Below the pieces are notes generated by a model, which saw only the letters and a list, made by a program, of their open reading frames with translations, ran no database searches and was not told where the DNA came from. A program made the translations under genes and the position numbers. 37,253 nt of DNA from a virus: IMG/VR virus record IMGVR_UViG_3300021962_000279, positions 1-37,253 of that record; one strand, given 5' to 3'. Of this stretch, positions 6,635-13,100 are shown one piece after another (position 1 is the first letter of the stretch; the number at the start of each line of letters is the position of its first letter).

Positions 6635-6645
6635 GACCCACCGAG

Positions 6646-6666
6646 ACCCTAGTGGTGGCCTAGGGT
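6646..6666 (+). other. Stem-loop after the helicase gene
   Basis: ACCCTAG at 6646-6652 pairs with CTAGGGT at 6660-6666 around a 7-nt loop. A short T-run occurs only at 6676-6680, 10 nt beyond, so this is at best an imperfect terminator or an mRNA-stabilising hairpin. Confidence 0.4.
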
Positions 6667-6760
6667 CAAAACCCAATTTTTCTGCAATTCTACCGCAGAC
6701 GACCTAGAACCCATCCACCGCAAGGAAATCACTGATTTTTCCCAAAGTATAATCCAGGGC

Positions 6761-6789
6761 TTGACATCCCTACCCAAAGATGTTAAACT
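6761..6789 (+). promoter_or_regulatory. Sigma-70-type promoter before 6840
   Basis: TTGACA at 6761-6766, a 17-bp spacer and TAAACT at 6784-6789. It lies between the helicase gene and the 349-aa gene and overlaps the first in-frame ATG (6780), which is why I place the start at 6840. Confidence 0.68.
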
Positions 6790-6839
6790 TAACCTGCTCA
6801 ATCATTATGATGGGCACACTGTTCACTCGTTTTATTAAA

Positions 6840-7889
6840 ATGAAAAAAGTTAAAGTAACGTCCGACACTAAGATCTCGGAACTGATCGAAGTATCTCAAG
6901 AAGATGGACCTAACTACCCACTACTTTCCTTTAAAGGATTTGGCGTAAGGGTTCCTGACAAAATTATTCCCACAAAAGCAAACTATCCCCGAAAAACAGA
7001 AAGTTCTAAAGGCAATGTTGATGTTTTGATTGCCTCAACTGCTGGGGGTTGGGCTACAAAGTCTTGGCCAATGAGTGTCTTTGTTGGTGAAAGCAAAGAT
7101 GAAGAACTCTTTGACCGCAGGCACACATTAAAGGCAATCAAAGAGAATAAGTATCCTCTTGCTCCAGTTGCTCTCTACGAAAGGAAAAAGACTGGTAATG
7201 TCATCCTTGACAATCTTAAGGAAAGTTCTGTCCTTACCCTGAGTGGATTGTATGCAAATGGAACTGATGGGACTGTCAACTCTGTACAAAACGATTATAT
7301 TAACGCAGTCAAACTTGTAATCGAAGAGAACAACCTTCCTCAAACAAAAGAAGTTGTTGATGAACTTTTGTCCGTAACTGGAGTTGATGAGCGTTATTCT
7401 TATCGCCCAACAATCACATCCATTGTGAATGCTATTCTGGATAAGAAAACAAAATCCACTAAAGTTTTTAACACAACAAAAGAGGAACAAAAAGATTGGA
7501 TTACTTCAAATCCTTTCTTTGGTAACAACAACTACTCGTCTGTAGATGGAGTTGCTGTCAGGAGCAAAGTTCTTGATGGACAGTTCACCTATCGTTACGC
7601 TGGTGACATTCTGAAATGGGCATTTCAAGCGTGGGCTAAGAGTGAGAAAGTTCGTGTCCTAGTTTATAGCAACGCAGAGCACGAAAGTCAAATCGAATCT
7701 GAACGCTCTGAGATTGTAAAAGTGATGGAAGAAATCTTTGTTGGTCCTATCAACTTCTTCAGTCAAAAAATCAGTTCTGTTTTTGGTGGAATGATTACAC
7801 TACCAAAAGTTTCGATCTCTGATCTTCCTCTTGAGATCTGGTCGATGCCTCAAATTGAAGGTGAAACTGAAGCAACCCAGTTGGTATGA
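6840..7889 (+). CDS. Unknown 349-aa protein with a ParB-like FDRRH segment
   Basis: I choose ATG 6840 (MKKVKVTSDTKISELI) because earlier in-frame ATGs lie in the promoter or its immediate leader. I do not recognise the family. Residues 79-113 (SVFVGESKD, then LFDRRHTLKAIKENKY and PVALYE) resemble the DGxHRxxAL plus P-V pattern of ParB/sulfiredoxin-fold proteins, weakly. The C-terminal half is rich in Lys, Ser and aromatics with no catalytic motif I can name. It sits between an SF2 helicase and a nuclease/methylase pair, so a role in DNA metabolism or defence is possible but unproven. ATGA overlap with the next gene. Confidence 0.82.
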   Translation: MKKVKVTSDTKISELIEVSQEDGPNYPLLSFKGFGVRVPDKIIPTKANYPRKTESSKGNVDVLIASTAGGWATKSWPMSVFVGESKDEELFDRRHTLKAIKENKYPLAPVALYERKKTGNVILDNLKESSVLTLSGLYANGTDGTVNSVQNDYINAVKLVIEENNLPQTKEVVDELLSVTGVDERYSYRPTITSIVNAILDKKTKSTKVFNTTKEEQKDWITSNPFFGNNNYSSVDGVAVRSKVLDGQFTYRYAGDILKWAFQAWAKSEKVRVLVYSNAEHESQIESERSEIVKVMEEIFVGPINFFSQKISSVFGGMITLPKVSISDLPLEIWSMPQIEGETEATQLV

Positions 7890-8062
7890 TGGAAGGATTT
7901 ATTGTCGGTAAGGGTAACTATGCTGCCATTCCTTATGGTAAGCAACTGATGGTCATTCACAACGGAGAGCAACTCAAAGTGTGTAGGACTGAAGCATCAG
8001 CTAGAAAGTTCATTGATGCCCACAAAAAGGGTAAATCACTGGGCAAACTTCCTATCAATTAA
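7886..8062 (+). CDS. Small conserved hypothetical protein (58 aa)
   Basis: ATGA overlap with the 349-aa gene. The sequence GFIVGKGNYAAIPYGKQLMV, then IHNGEQLKVCRTEASARKF, ends with a basic helix (HKKGKSLGK). Two beta hairpins followed by a helix is the likely fold. From memory it belongs to a small cyanophage family of unknown function. Its TAA stop overlaps the first bases of repeat copy 4. Confidence 0.72.
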   Translation: MMEGFIVGKGNYAAIPYGKQLMVIHNGEQLKVCRTEASARKFIDAHKKGKSLGKLPIN

Positions 8063-8094
8063 AGTTACTCACCTCTAAAGTGGACCTATAGTAC
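8061..8094 (+). promoter_or_regulatory. 34-bp repeated promoter-like element, copy 4
   Basis: One internal change (CCTCTAAAG for CCTCCAAAG), and GTAC after the -10-like TATA. Its first bases complete the upstream TAA stop. ATG 8109 lies 14 nt after the repeat. Confidence 0.72.
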
Positions 8095-8108
8095 AGCAAC
8101 CAATCAAA

Positions 8109-8669
8109 ATGACCTACCTAGAAGAAAACCTACTGCCGCTGGTTCTGTCTATCAAACCAAAGCAGACCGAATCTTACATTCTTCAGGCACTTGGTCTTGA
8201 TGATCGTGTTTCTCCTCAGTCGATTTTGATTGCTTTCGGTGAGAGAATTGAGCAGTTCTGGAACACTGTTATCAGTGACAGTCTGGCGGCACAAAATCTC
8301 ATCGAAGAAAGCAATCTGATTGATGTGAATGGTCGCACACGTCAGATTGATCATTTGTTCAGAATTGATGAGACTTGGTATCTCGAAAGCAAGTGCAATC
8401 TCAACTTTGATAGTGAGAAAGTTCGTGCATCTAATGACAAGATCAATGACATTACCAGCGTTCTTGGTGTAAATGTCAAGTCTGGATATTTTGTCCCTGT
8501 TGTTGCAGAAGTTAGCAAGAAAGAGAAAACCAAGTATAACAACAAAGGCGTGGAAGTTTATGGTGTGAATTGGATGATTGAGACCATTCAAGCACCTTTC
8601 ACCGCTGAAGAATACTTCACCTTCCTCCGCGAGGTTGTTGCTCCGATCCTTGAAGAAATGGGTCTTTGA
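8109..8669 (+). CDS. Candidate PD-(D/E)XK restriction-type endonuclease
   Basis: A 186-aa soluble protein. The central segment RQIDHLFRIDETWYLESKCN places D81, E93 and K95 as a D-x11-E-x-K catalytic set, typical of the PD-(D/E)XK fold. A helix with E45 and E49 precedes it, as in many type II enzymes. A strand (SGYFVPVV) and a C-terminal helix follow. Its direct neighbour is a Dam-type adenine methylase, which suggests the nuclease half of a type II restriction-modification pair. An orphan phage nuclease is the alternative. No helicase or target-recognition domain is attached. It is headed by repeat copy 4. Confidence 0.72.
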   Translation: MTYLEENLLPLVLSIKPKQTESYILQALGLDDRVSPQSILIAFGERIEQFWNTVISDSLAAQNLIEESNLIDVNGRTRQIDHLFRIDETWYLESKCNLNFDSEKVRASNDKINDITSVLGVNVKSGYFVPVVAEVSKKEKTKYNNKGVEVYGVNWMIETIQAPFTAEEYFTFLREVVAPILEEMGL

Positions 8670-8678
8670 TGGTATAAT
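8650..8678 (+). promoter_or_regulatory. Extended -10 promoter for the methyltransferase, inside the nuclease gene
   Basis: TTGAAG at 8650-8655, a 17-bp spacer, then TGG and TATAAT at 8673-8678 (extended -10). It overlaps the 3' end of the nuclease gene and is 22 nt from ATG 8700. Confidence 0.65.
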
Positions 8679-8699
8679 TAAGAGAAAGATTGAGTACCT

Positions 8700-9524
8700 A
8701 TGAAACCAATCATCTGTCTAAAACCTGTTGTAAAATATATGGGTGGCAAGAGTAAAGAATTGCCACTCATCAAACAAATGCTACCATCACAGTTTTCAAG
8801 GGTTGTAGAACCCTTCTGTGGTGGTGCTGCAGTATCATTTGGGTTGGGTTATCCTGCTCTGATGAGTGACATCAATCGCGATGTCATTAACTTATACTCC
8901 GTGGTCGCAAATGAGGATCTTTATCCTCAACTACAAGTAAAGGTTGATTGTATCAAAGGACTGGAGCATGATGATCTTCAGAAAGAGTTTTATGCTGCGC
9001 GAGAAGCAATCAATCAATCATGGGATTGTGTAGATCAACTCCAGAGAGCATTGTCATACATTATTGTACGACAGTTGTGTTTCTCTGGAATGGAAAGATA
9101 CAATGCCAAAGGTGAGTTTAATGTACCCTTCGGTCACTATAAACGATTTTCGTGCAATTTGACCCCAGATCATCACAATTTCCTGAAGAAGCAATGTGTA
9201 TTCCGATATGGGTCATTTGTGGATCTGTTTGGTGAAATCAATGCAGATGACTTTGTGTTCATTGATCCTCCCTATCTTGAGCGACTAGGATACACTGAGG
9301 GTGATGGTGGTTCAAGACTACATGAAGACCTTTTAGGTTGTCTGAAAGCAACAAAGGGTAAATGGATGATTGTTCACTCTGACCATGAGTTCTATCGAGA
9401 GAGTTACAAAGACTTCAATATTATCGAGAAGGACTTTGCTTATGCTCAACGATTTGGTAAGGGAAAGGATCACTCTGGAGCTAAAGTAAAGCACCTTTAT
9501 ATCACAAACTACGAAACAAATTAA
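8700..9524 (+). CDS. dam: DNA adenine N6-methyltransferase (Dam / D12 class)
   Basis: A 274-aa S-adenosylmethionine-dependent adenine methylase. Motif X-like KYMGGKSKEL at 12-21, SAM-binding EPFCGGAA at 37-44, SDINRDVINLY at 56-66, the class-typical RYNAKGEFNVPFGHYK at 133-148 and catalytic DPPY at 189-192 are all present, in the order of the alpha-class D12 family (Dam, DpnM, EcoRV methylase). Length fits the family. The target is probably GATC or a related site, but specificity cannot be read from sequence. It may protect phage DNA from host enzymes or from the nuclease encoded just upstream. Own promoter at 8650-8678; the TAA stop runs into repeat copy 5. Confidence 0.93.
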   Translation: MKPIICLKPVVKYMGGKSKELPLIKQMLPSQFSRVVEPFCGGAAVSFGLGYPALMSDINRDVINLYSVVANEDLYPQLQVKVDCIKGLEHDDLQKEFYAAREAINQSWDCVDQLQRALSYIIVRQLCFSGMERYNAKGEFNVPFGHYKRFSCNLTPDHHNFLKKQCVFRYGSFVDLFGEINADDFVFIDPPYLERLGYTEGDGGSRLHEDLLGCLKATKGKWMIVHSDHEFYRESYKDFNIIEKDFAYAQRFGKGKDHSGAKVKHLYITNYETN

Positions 9525-9556
9525 AGTTACTCACCTCCAAAGTGGACCTATAGTGT
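9523..9556 (+). promoter_or_regulatory. 34-bp repeated promoter-like element, copy 5
   Basis: Consensus copy. Its first bases complete the TAA stop of dam. A GC-rich hairpin, GTGGGGA and TCCCCAC around TCGC (9555-9572), follows TATAGT immediately. Confidence 0.75.
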
Positions 9557-9592
9557 GGGGATCGCTCCCCACCGCAGTTTCTAACCCAAACT

Positions 9593-9859
9593 ATGACTTT
9601 TTACTGGACTTTCGTTGATACTCTTGTCAAGAACGTTGCTACCATCTCTGCCATCTTTGTTGGCGTAGTTCAGTTCTTCATTCGTTCATTCAATGAGAAC
9701 GATGGTGCAAACAAAGTTCGCAAGTTTGTAAATCAAACTCTGTTTGTTATGAATCGTTTCACTGCATTTGTTTATGAGGTTGTCAATGCAAATGTGTTGC
9801 CTCCTGTTGATACTCAAGCAGTGAAAGTTACCAAAACCAGCAAGCGTCGTTCCGCTTGA
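9593..9859 (+). CDS. Small membrane-associated protein (88 aa)
   Basis: A hydrophobic stretch at residues ~13-31 (VKNVATISAIFVGVVQFFIR) looks like one membrane helix. A soluble part with aromatics and a strongly basic C-terminus (KTSKRRSA) follow. First gene after repeat copy 5; the leader is GC-rich and structured. No family function known. Confidence 0.7.
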   Translation: MTFYWTFVDTLVKNVATISAIFVGVVQFFIRSFNENDGANKVRKFVNQTLFVMNRFTAFVYEVVNANVLPPVDTQAVKVTKTSKRRSA

Positions 9860-9870
9860 TAAACTGCCAC

Positions 9871-9900
9871 AGGAGCACTTGCTTTTATGCTTGTGCTCCT
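9871..9900 (+). terminator. Possible weak terminator
   Basis: AGGAGCAC at 9871-9878 pairs with GTGCTCCT at 9893-9900, with an inner GC/GC pairing in the loop. The T-tract is poor (TTTATTGT), so termination is likely partial. It lies between 9593 and 9929. Confidence 0.4.
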
Positions 9901-9928
9901 TTATTGTACCTTTGTTCCTGAAACTCCA

Positions 9929-10132
9929 ATGATCTTCGTTACTTCTGCCAACCACGGTTGTGTTTATACTCTGTCGCAAGAAGATGGAGATGAGCTATAC
10001 TATGCTCCCATCTATTCCGATGGTAGTGTAAATCTTGAAGAGTTTGCTCCTGTAGATTTTGATGCTGTAGATATGGATGATATGGAACTCTTTGATATTC
10101 GCAATCGTCTACAGAAACTGATGGAAGTTTGA
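9929..10132 (+). CDS. Conserved hypothetical cyanophage protein (67 aa)
   Basis: Start chosen at ATG 9929 (MIFVTSANHGCVYTLSQEDG); an upstream in-frame ATG would run through the hairpin at 9871-9900 and adds no homologue-like sequence. The protein is a beta-rich N-terminus followed by an extremely acidic segment (VDFDAVDMDDMELFD). I recall similar short proteins in many T4-like cyanophages. Function unknown; acidity could reflect DNA mimicry, which is speculative. Confidence 0.75.
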   Translation: MIFVTSANHGCVYTLSQEDGDELYYAPIYSDGSVNLEEFAPVDFDAVDMDDMELFDIRNRLQKLMEV

Positions 10133-10139
10133 GGCAATA

Positions 10140-10173
10140 AAAGTTACTCACCTTCAAAGTGGACCTATAGTAT
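10140..10173 (+). promoter_or_regulatory. 34-bp repeated promoter-like element, copy 6
   Basis: One change (CCTTCAAAG). The ATG of the next gene begins directly after TATAGT (10172), inside the repeat. Confidence 0.75.
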
Positions 10174-11068
10174 GAAGAACACTCACCTAGAACACCCTGA
10201 AGATCAGATCCTCACGGGTGATCTTTCTGTACTTGATTGGTTCAGTGCTGATTCTACTATCAGTGTCAAGATTGATGGTGCTCCTGCTATTGTTTGGGGT
10301 CGCAATCCTGCCAATGGTAAGTTCTTCGTTGGCACTAAATCTGTCTTCAACAAAGTAAAGATCAAGATCAATCATTCACACGATGAAATTGATGCGAACC
10401 ATGAAGGTAAAGTTGCGTCTATTCTTCATGCTTGCCTTGATTATCTTCCTCGCACAGATTATATCTTTCAAGGGGATTTTATTGGTTTTGGCGGTTCTGA
10501 TACTTTTCGCCCCAATACGATCACTTACAAGTTCCCTGAGGTAGTAGATCAAGAGATCATTATTGCTCCTCATACATTCTACATTGCAGAGAATGATCTG
10601 AGGGATGCTGTTGCGTATCCGATGAACTTTATCATCACGGATACTCATTATGTCAAGTTTGTGTCTCCTAAGGCATCTATTTGCCCTCATCGTGAGGACA
10701 TCGAAGACATCTGCAAGTTTGCTAAGCAAATGAGCACTCTTTGTGAGTTTGTAAGCAACAAACAAGCAACAGAACTCAAAAAAATCATCAATTCCTACAT
10801 CCGTGAGGGTAAGGAGGTGGATGAACATGAAATTGCAGAAAATTATGATGTTGACATCAACCTGCTGCGTTTGTGGAAGTTAATGTATTCAATCAAGGTA
10901 GATTTGTTCTTCTTCATTCACACTGATGATAGCATTTCGTGCAAGATTGGTGATGATGAGAGTGATCACGAAGGTTATGTTATGTCAAACGATTATGGCA
11001 CAATGAAGATTGTTGATCGCTACCAATTCAGTCGCGCAAACTTCAATATGGCAAAGAATTGGGCTTGA
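10172..11068 (+). CDS. Nucleotidyltransferase / ATP-dependent ligase-like protein
   Basis: A 298-aa protein with hallmarks of the covalent nucleotidyltransferase superfamily (DNA/RNA ligases, capping enzymes). Motif I is K33-I-D35-G36 in SVKIDGAPAIVWG, with K33 as the predicted nucleotidyl-accepting lysine. A motif III-like IFQGDFIGFG sits at 98-107, motif IV-like EGYV at 267-270 and a motif V-like lysine K279 in TMKIVDRY. The segment FFVGTKSVFNK at 51-61 is shared with a phage family I recall as DUF6267. The substrate, RNA or DNA, is unknown. The only usable start lies directly after TATAGT of repeat copy 6, inside the element. Confidence 0.82.
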   Translation: MKNTHLEHPEDQILTGDLSVLDWFSADSTISVKIDGAPAIVWGRNPANGKFFVGTKSVFNKVKIKINHSHDEIDANHEGKVASILHACLDYLPRTDYIFQGDFIGFGGSDTFRPNTITYKFPEVVDQEIIIAPHTFYIAENDLRDAVAYPMNFIITDTHYVKFVSPKASICPHREDIEDICKFAKQMSTLCEFVSNKQATELKKIINSYIREGKEVDEHEIAENYDVDINLLRLWKLMYSIKVDLFFFIHTDDSISCKIGDDESDHEGYVMSNDYGTMKIVDRYQFSRANFNMAKNWA

Positions 11069-11070
11069 TT

Positions 11071-11104
11071 AAAGTTACTCACCTCCAAAGTGGACCTATA
11101 GTAT
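11071..11104 (+). promoter_or_regulatory. 34-bp repeated promoter-like element, copy 7
   Basis: Consensus copy, preceded by TGATT from the upstream stop. ATG 11103 follows TATAGT directly. Confidence 0.75.
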
Positions 11105-11537
11105 GAGCACTCTTACAATGCAAGCACAAGCACAACAAACCATTGCAGAGAATGTGTATAAGAACACTCTGCTGCTGATTGAAGCATTGAAAGACAATTA
11201 TCGTCAGTATTCTATTCGTGGACACCAACGTTCTGCTGAAAGGTTTGATGCAATTCCTGGTTATCATCAGCAGAAGATTGAAGAACTCAAGTCTGGCAAG
11301 TGTGACATTGATTATCAGGTAGAAACTGGTAAAAAGTATCACAAAGTCATTCTCGTGAATGGTGGTGGATCGCGTAGTGTTCATTGCTTCATTGATAAGC
11401 AAACTGGCGAAGTGTATAAGTCTGCCACTTGGAGATCTCCTGCGAAAGGTGTTCGCTATGATCTGCGATTGATCAAAGATCGTGAGTATCTGCTGGAAAA
11501 TGCAGATTGGAGCGGGGGGTATTTGTACGCCAAATGA
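11103..11537 (+). CDS. Conserved phage protein of unknown function (144 aa)
   Basis: Residues 74-115 (VETGKKYHKVILVNGGG, then SRSVHCFIDKQTGEVYK and ATWRSPAKGVRYDL) form a recognisable family found in many phages: a beta-sheet domain with a conserved SVH-F-D--TG-V-K pattern. The N-terminal ~55 residues are helical. Function is not known. ATG 11103 is part of repeat copy 7; if TATAGT is a true -10, the mRNA would begin near 11109 and Met6 (11118) would be the first usable start. ATGA overlap with the next gene. Confidence 0.82.
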   Translation: MSTLTMQAQAQQTIAENVYKNTLLLIEALKDNYRQYSIRGHQRSAERFDAIPGYHQQKIEELKSGKCDIDYQVETGKKYHKVILVNGGGSRSVHCFIDKQTGEVYKSATWRSPAKGVRYDLRLIKDREYLLENADWSGGYLYAK

Positions 11538-11710
11538 ACTATCTTTGTTTTGTTGATGGTTTGCTAGAATATGCTAGCACCAGTCCCTCAAACTTCGCAC
11601 ATTATCAGTTAATGTATGCTGAAGAGCATAGAAATGCTGATGTTCAGTATCTTACTCTGACTGATGAAGAATACGACGAAATGTTCCCTTATGAAGAGGA
11701 TGAAGAGTGA
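11534..11710 (+). CDS. Small acidic protein (58 aa)
   Basis: Start ATG 11534 overlaps the previous TGA (ATGA). MNYLCFVDGLLEYASTSPSN leads to a strongly acidic C-terminus (TDEEYDEMFPYEEDEE). Soluble, no motif recognised. Overlaps the next gene in a GTGA arrangement. Confidence 0.68.
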   Translation: MNYLCFVDGLLEYASTSPSNFAHYQLMYAEEHRNADVQYLTLTDEEYDEMFPYEEDEE

Positions 11711-11964
11711 GCACAAAACCTGACACTGAAATGACTTACGATGAACAAATTAAAGAAATGACTGTCACAAAGTCTCTCAAACTTCTGCGTGATGGGTTCA
11801 AGAATGAACTTGCCACTGCTTTATTCGCAGATGAGCGCACAACTGAACTCTTTGCTCAACTGATTAGTGAGTTTGTAGAGGCAAACATTCCTGTGGTTGA
11901 TGATGAGAACCAGATGGAACTTTCGATGATGTTGTTGGAAACTCTGGACATTGTAGCACGATGA
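11707..11964 (+). CDS. Conserved hypothetical helical protein (85 aa)
   Basis: I accept the GTG start at 11707 because GTGA overlaps the upstream stop; ATG 11731 is the alternative. Core residues 17-63 (MTVTKSLKLLRDGFKNELAT, then FAQLISEFVEANIPVVDDEN) are fully helical and match, from memory, a small cyanophage family. Function unknown. ATGA overlap with the gene at 11961. Confidence 0.75.
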   Translation: MSTKPDTEMTYDEQIKEMTVTKSLKLLRDGFKNELATALFADERTTELFAQLISEFVEANIPVVDDENQMELSMMLLETLDIVAR

Positions 11965-12215
11965 CTTACTCTAACCTCTCAAAGATAAAGCCCAAACTGA
12001 GAACAACTGGGCGTGTGTCTGGTAACTTTGGTAAATCGAAAGTTGTTGCAGGTTCATCACTCAATGAGATCGGTGGAAATGGTAACATTGGTGCAACACA
12101 AGATGAATACCTAAACCGATTATATTATGCTTTTGATAACACTACCGAACCTAAACTTCGTCAGTTTCTTTATCAAGAGATCCGTAAAATCCACGTCCAG
12201 AGAGGCACTTGGTAA
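11961..12215 (+). CDS. Small hypothetical protein (84 aa)
   Basis: ATGA overlap with the previous gene; last of the four-gene group behind repeat copy 7. The N-terminal half is basic and Gly/Ser-rich, probably disordered (RVSGNFGKSKVVAGSS). The C-terminal half is a helix (QDEYLNRLYYAFDN, RQFLYQEIRKIHVQ). No known domain. Confidence 0.7.
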   Translation: MTYSNLSKIKPKLRTTGRVSGNFGKSKVVAGSSLNEIGGNGNIGATQDEYLNRLYYAFDNTTEPKLRQFLYQEIRKIHVQRGTW

Positions 12216-12224
12216 CAGGGAATA

Positions 12225-12258
12225 AAAGTTACTCACCTCCAAAGTGGACCTATAGTAT
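12225..12258 (+). promoter_or_regulatory. 34-bp repeated promoter-like element, copy 8
   Basis: Consensus copy. ATG 12257 follows TATAGT directly. Confidence 0.75.
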
Positions 12259-12499
12259 GAGCACAACCACTGAAATGGATCAAGTCTTTCACTATGTCAC
12301 AAACTGGAAAGAAGGTAAAGTGATGCAAATGTTCATTCAACAAATCACTCCCGAGTATCAAGAATGTGACCACAAATACGTTGCTATTGCTCTCAATCCT
12401 GTAACTAACAAGAGCATGGTAATGTCTAATCCTCGCAGTCATTATGACACTTTGCAGTGGGTTCGTAAGTTCTGCGGTTCTTTCTCTCTTCTGTACTGA
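12257..12499 (+). CDS. Small hypothetical protein (80 aa)
   Basis: The start at 12257 is inside repeat copy 8; an in-frame start at 12209 would read through the repeat and is rejected. If the repeat is a promoter, Met7 (12275, MDQVFHYVTNWKEGKV) is an alternative start. The body has alternating strands (MQMFIQQITPEYQ, YVAIALNPVTNKSMVM). Function unknown. Confidence 0.7.
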   Translation: MSTTTEMDQVFHYVTNWKEGKVMQMFIQQITPEYQECDHKYVAIALNPVTNKSMVMSNPRSHYDTLQWVRKFCGSFSLLY

Positions 12500-12501
12500 T
12501 T

Positions 12502-12669
12502 ATGAACAACTATCGTCTCTTGATTGAGTATTGGGTTCCTGATGAAGATGAGAACCTTTATGAGGAAAAGTTGATTCAATCGCGTTCATCTTGTGGTAAA
12601 ATCGCTGATGATTACCTAGCACAAGATCGCACAAATCTTATCCGTTCTGTTGAAGTTTTTCCTGTTTGA
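12502..12669 (+). CDS. Small hypothetical protein (55 aa)
   Basis: Begins 2 nt after the previous stop. MNNYRLLIEYWVPDEDENLY followed by a helix (GKIADDYLAQDR) and a strand. Compact alpha/beta, soluble. Not recognised. Confidence 0.68.
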   Translation: MNNYRLLIEYWVPDEDENLYEEKLIQSRSSCGKIADDYLAQDRTNLIRSVEVFPV

Positions 12670-12671
12670 TT

Positions 12672-12863
12672 ATGACTGACGGTTACACTTTCACTCGCGT
12701 TGACTTCACTCCAAACGAAGAGACTTGCATCCTTAAGTTTCTTGTTGAAGCACAAAATCGTGACCTAATTAAAGATAAAGAATGGCAACCTGTAATCACT
12801 TCCATTCTGCAAAAGTTTTTCAATTCTAACATCAAAGAAGCACAGGAGTTTCAAACACTATGA
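12672..12863 (+). CDS. Small hypothetical protein (63 aa)
   Basis: ATG 12672 (MTDGYTFTRVDFTPNEETCI) chosen over a TTG two codons upstream. Mainly helical after residue 20 (LKFLVEAQNRDLIKDKEW). It overlaps the next ATG in the ATGA manner. Function unknown. Confidence 0.68.
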   Translation: MTDGYTFTRVDFTPNEETCILKFLVEAQNRDLIKDKEWQPVITSILQKFFNSNIKEAQEFQTL

Positions 12864-13003
12864 AATACGAAGTTCAACTCTACGTCGGTGGCAAAGTCTT
12901 CAAAGAGGAAGTATATGCTAACTCTCCAAAAGATGCCCGTGAGACAGCACAAATCAGAAACCCGACTGCTAAAATTGTTGGAGTGAATGTATCGTTCAAA
13001 TGA
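12860..13003 (+). CDS. Small conserved cyanophage protein (47 aa)
   Basis: MKYEVQLYVGGKVFKEEVYA, then NSPKDARETAQIRNP and AKIVGVNVSFK: a beta-beta-alpha-beta unit that, from memory, is nearly invariant among T4-like cyanophages. This suggests a selected but unknown function. Last of the group behind repeat copy 8. Its TGA stop touches an ATAAATA motif (13003-13009). Confidence 0.75.
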   Translation: MKYEVQLYVGGKVFKEEVYANSPKDARETAQIRNPTAKIVGVNVSFK

Positions 13004-13041
13004 TAAATAATGGTGCTTATGTTTGGTCGCACAAGCACATT

Positions 13042-13066
13042 AGAGGGGCAGAAATGTCCCTCTTTT
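13042..13066 (+). terminator. Intrinsic terminator candidate
   Basis: AGAGGG at 13042-13047 and CCCTCT at 13058-13063 around a 10-nt loop, ending in TTTT. It would end the copy-8 operon just before the late promoter. Confidence 0.55.
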
Positions 13067-13068
13067 GA

Positions 13069-13076
13069 TATAAATA
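13069..13076 (+). promoter_or_regulatory. T4-type late promoter (full TATAAATA)
   Basis: Exact T4 late consensus TATAAATA, 24 nt before ATG 13101. A second ATAAATA lies at 13003-13009 on the preceding stop codon. Confidence 0.62.
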
Positions 13077-13100
13077 ATAAAGACCAAACATAAAGCAGTT

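Larger units (their letters stand above)
13017..13093 (+). repeat. 12-bp inverted repeat flanking a hairpin and late promoter
   Basis: TTATGTTTGGTC at 13017-13028 and its perfect complement GACCAAACATAA at 13082-13093 bracket a 53-bp segment. That segment holds the stem-loop at 13042-13066 and the TATAAATA at 13069-13076, immediately before the NUMOD-like gene. Confidence 0.6.

Noticed and set aside
6748-6753. TATAAT as a -10 after the helicase
   Set aside because: No -35-like hexamer 16-18 bp upstream; the TTGACA-17-TAAACT promoter at 6761 is better.
6780-6839. Upstream start of the 349-aa protein
   Set aside because: ATG 6780 lies within the promoter (-35 at 6761, -10 at 6784) and the extra 20 residues look unrelated.
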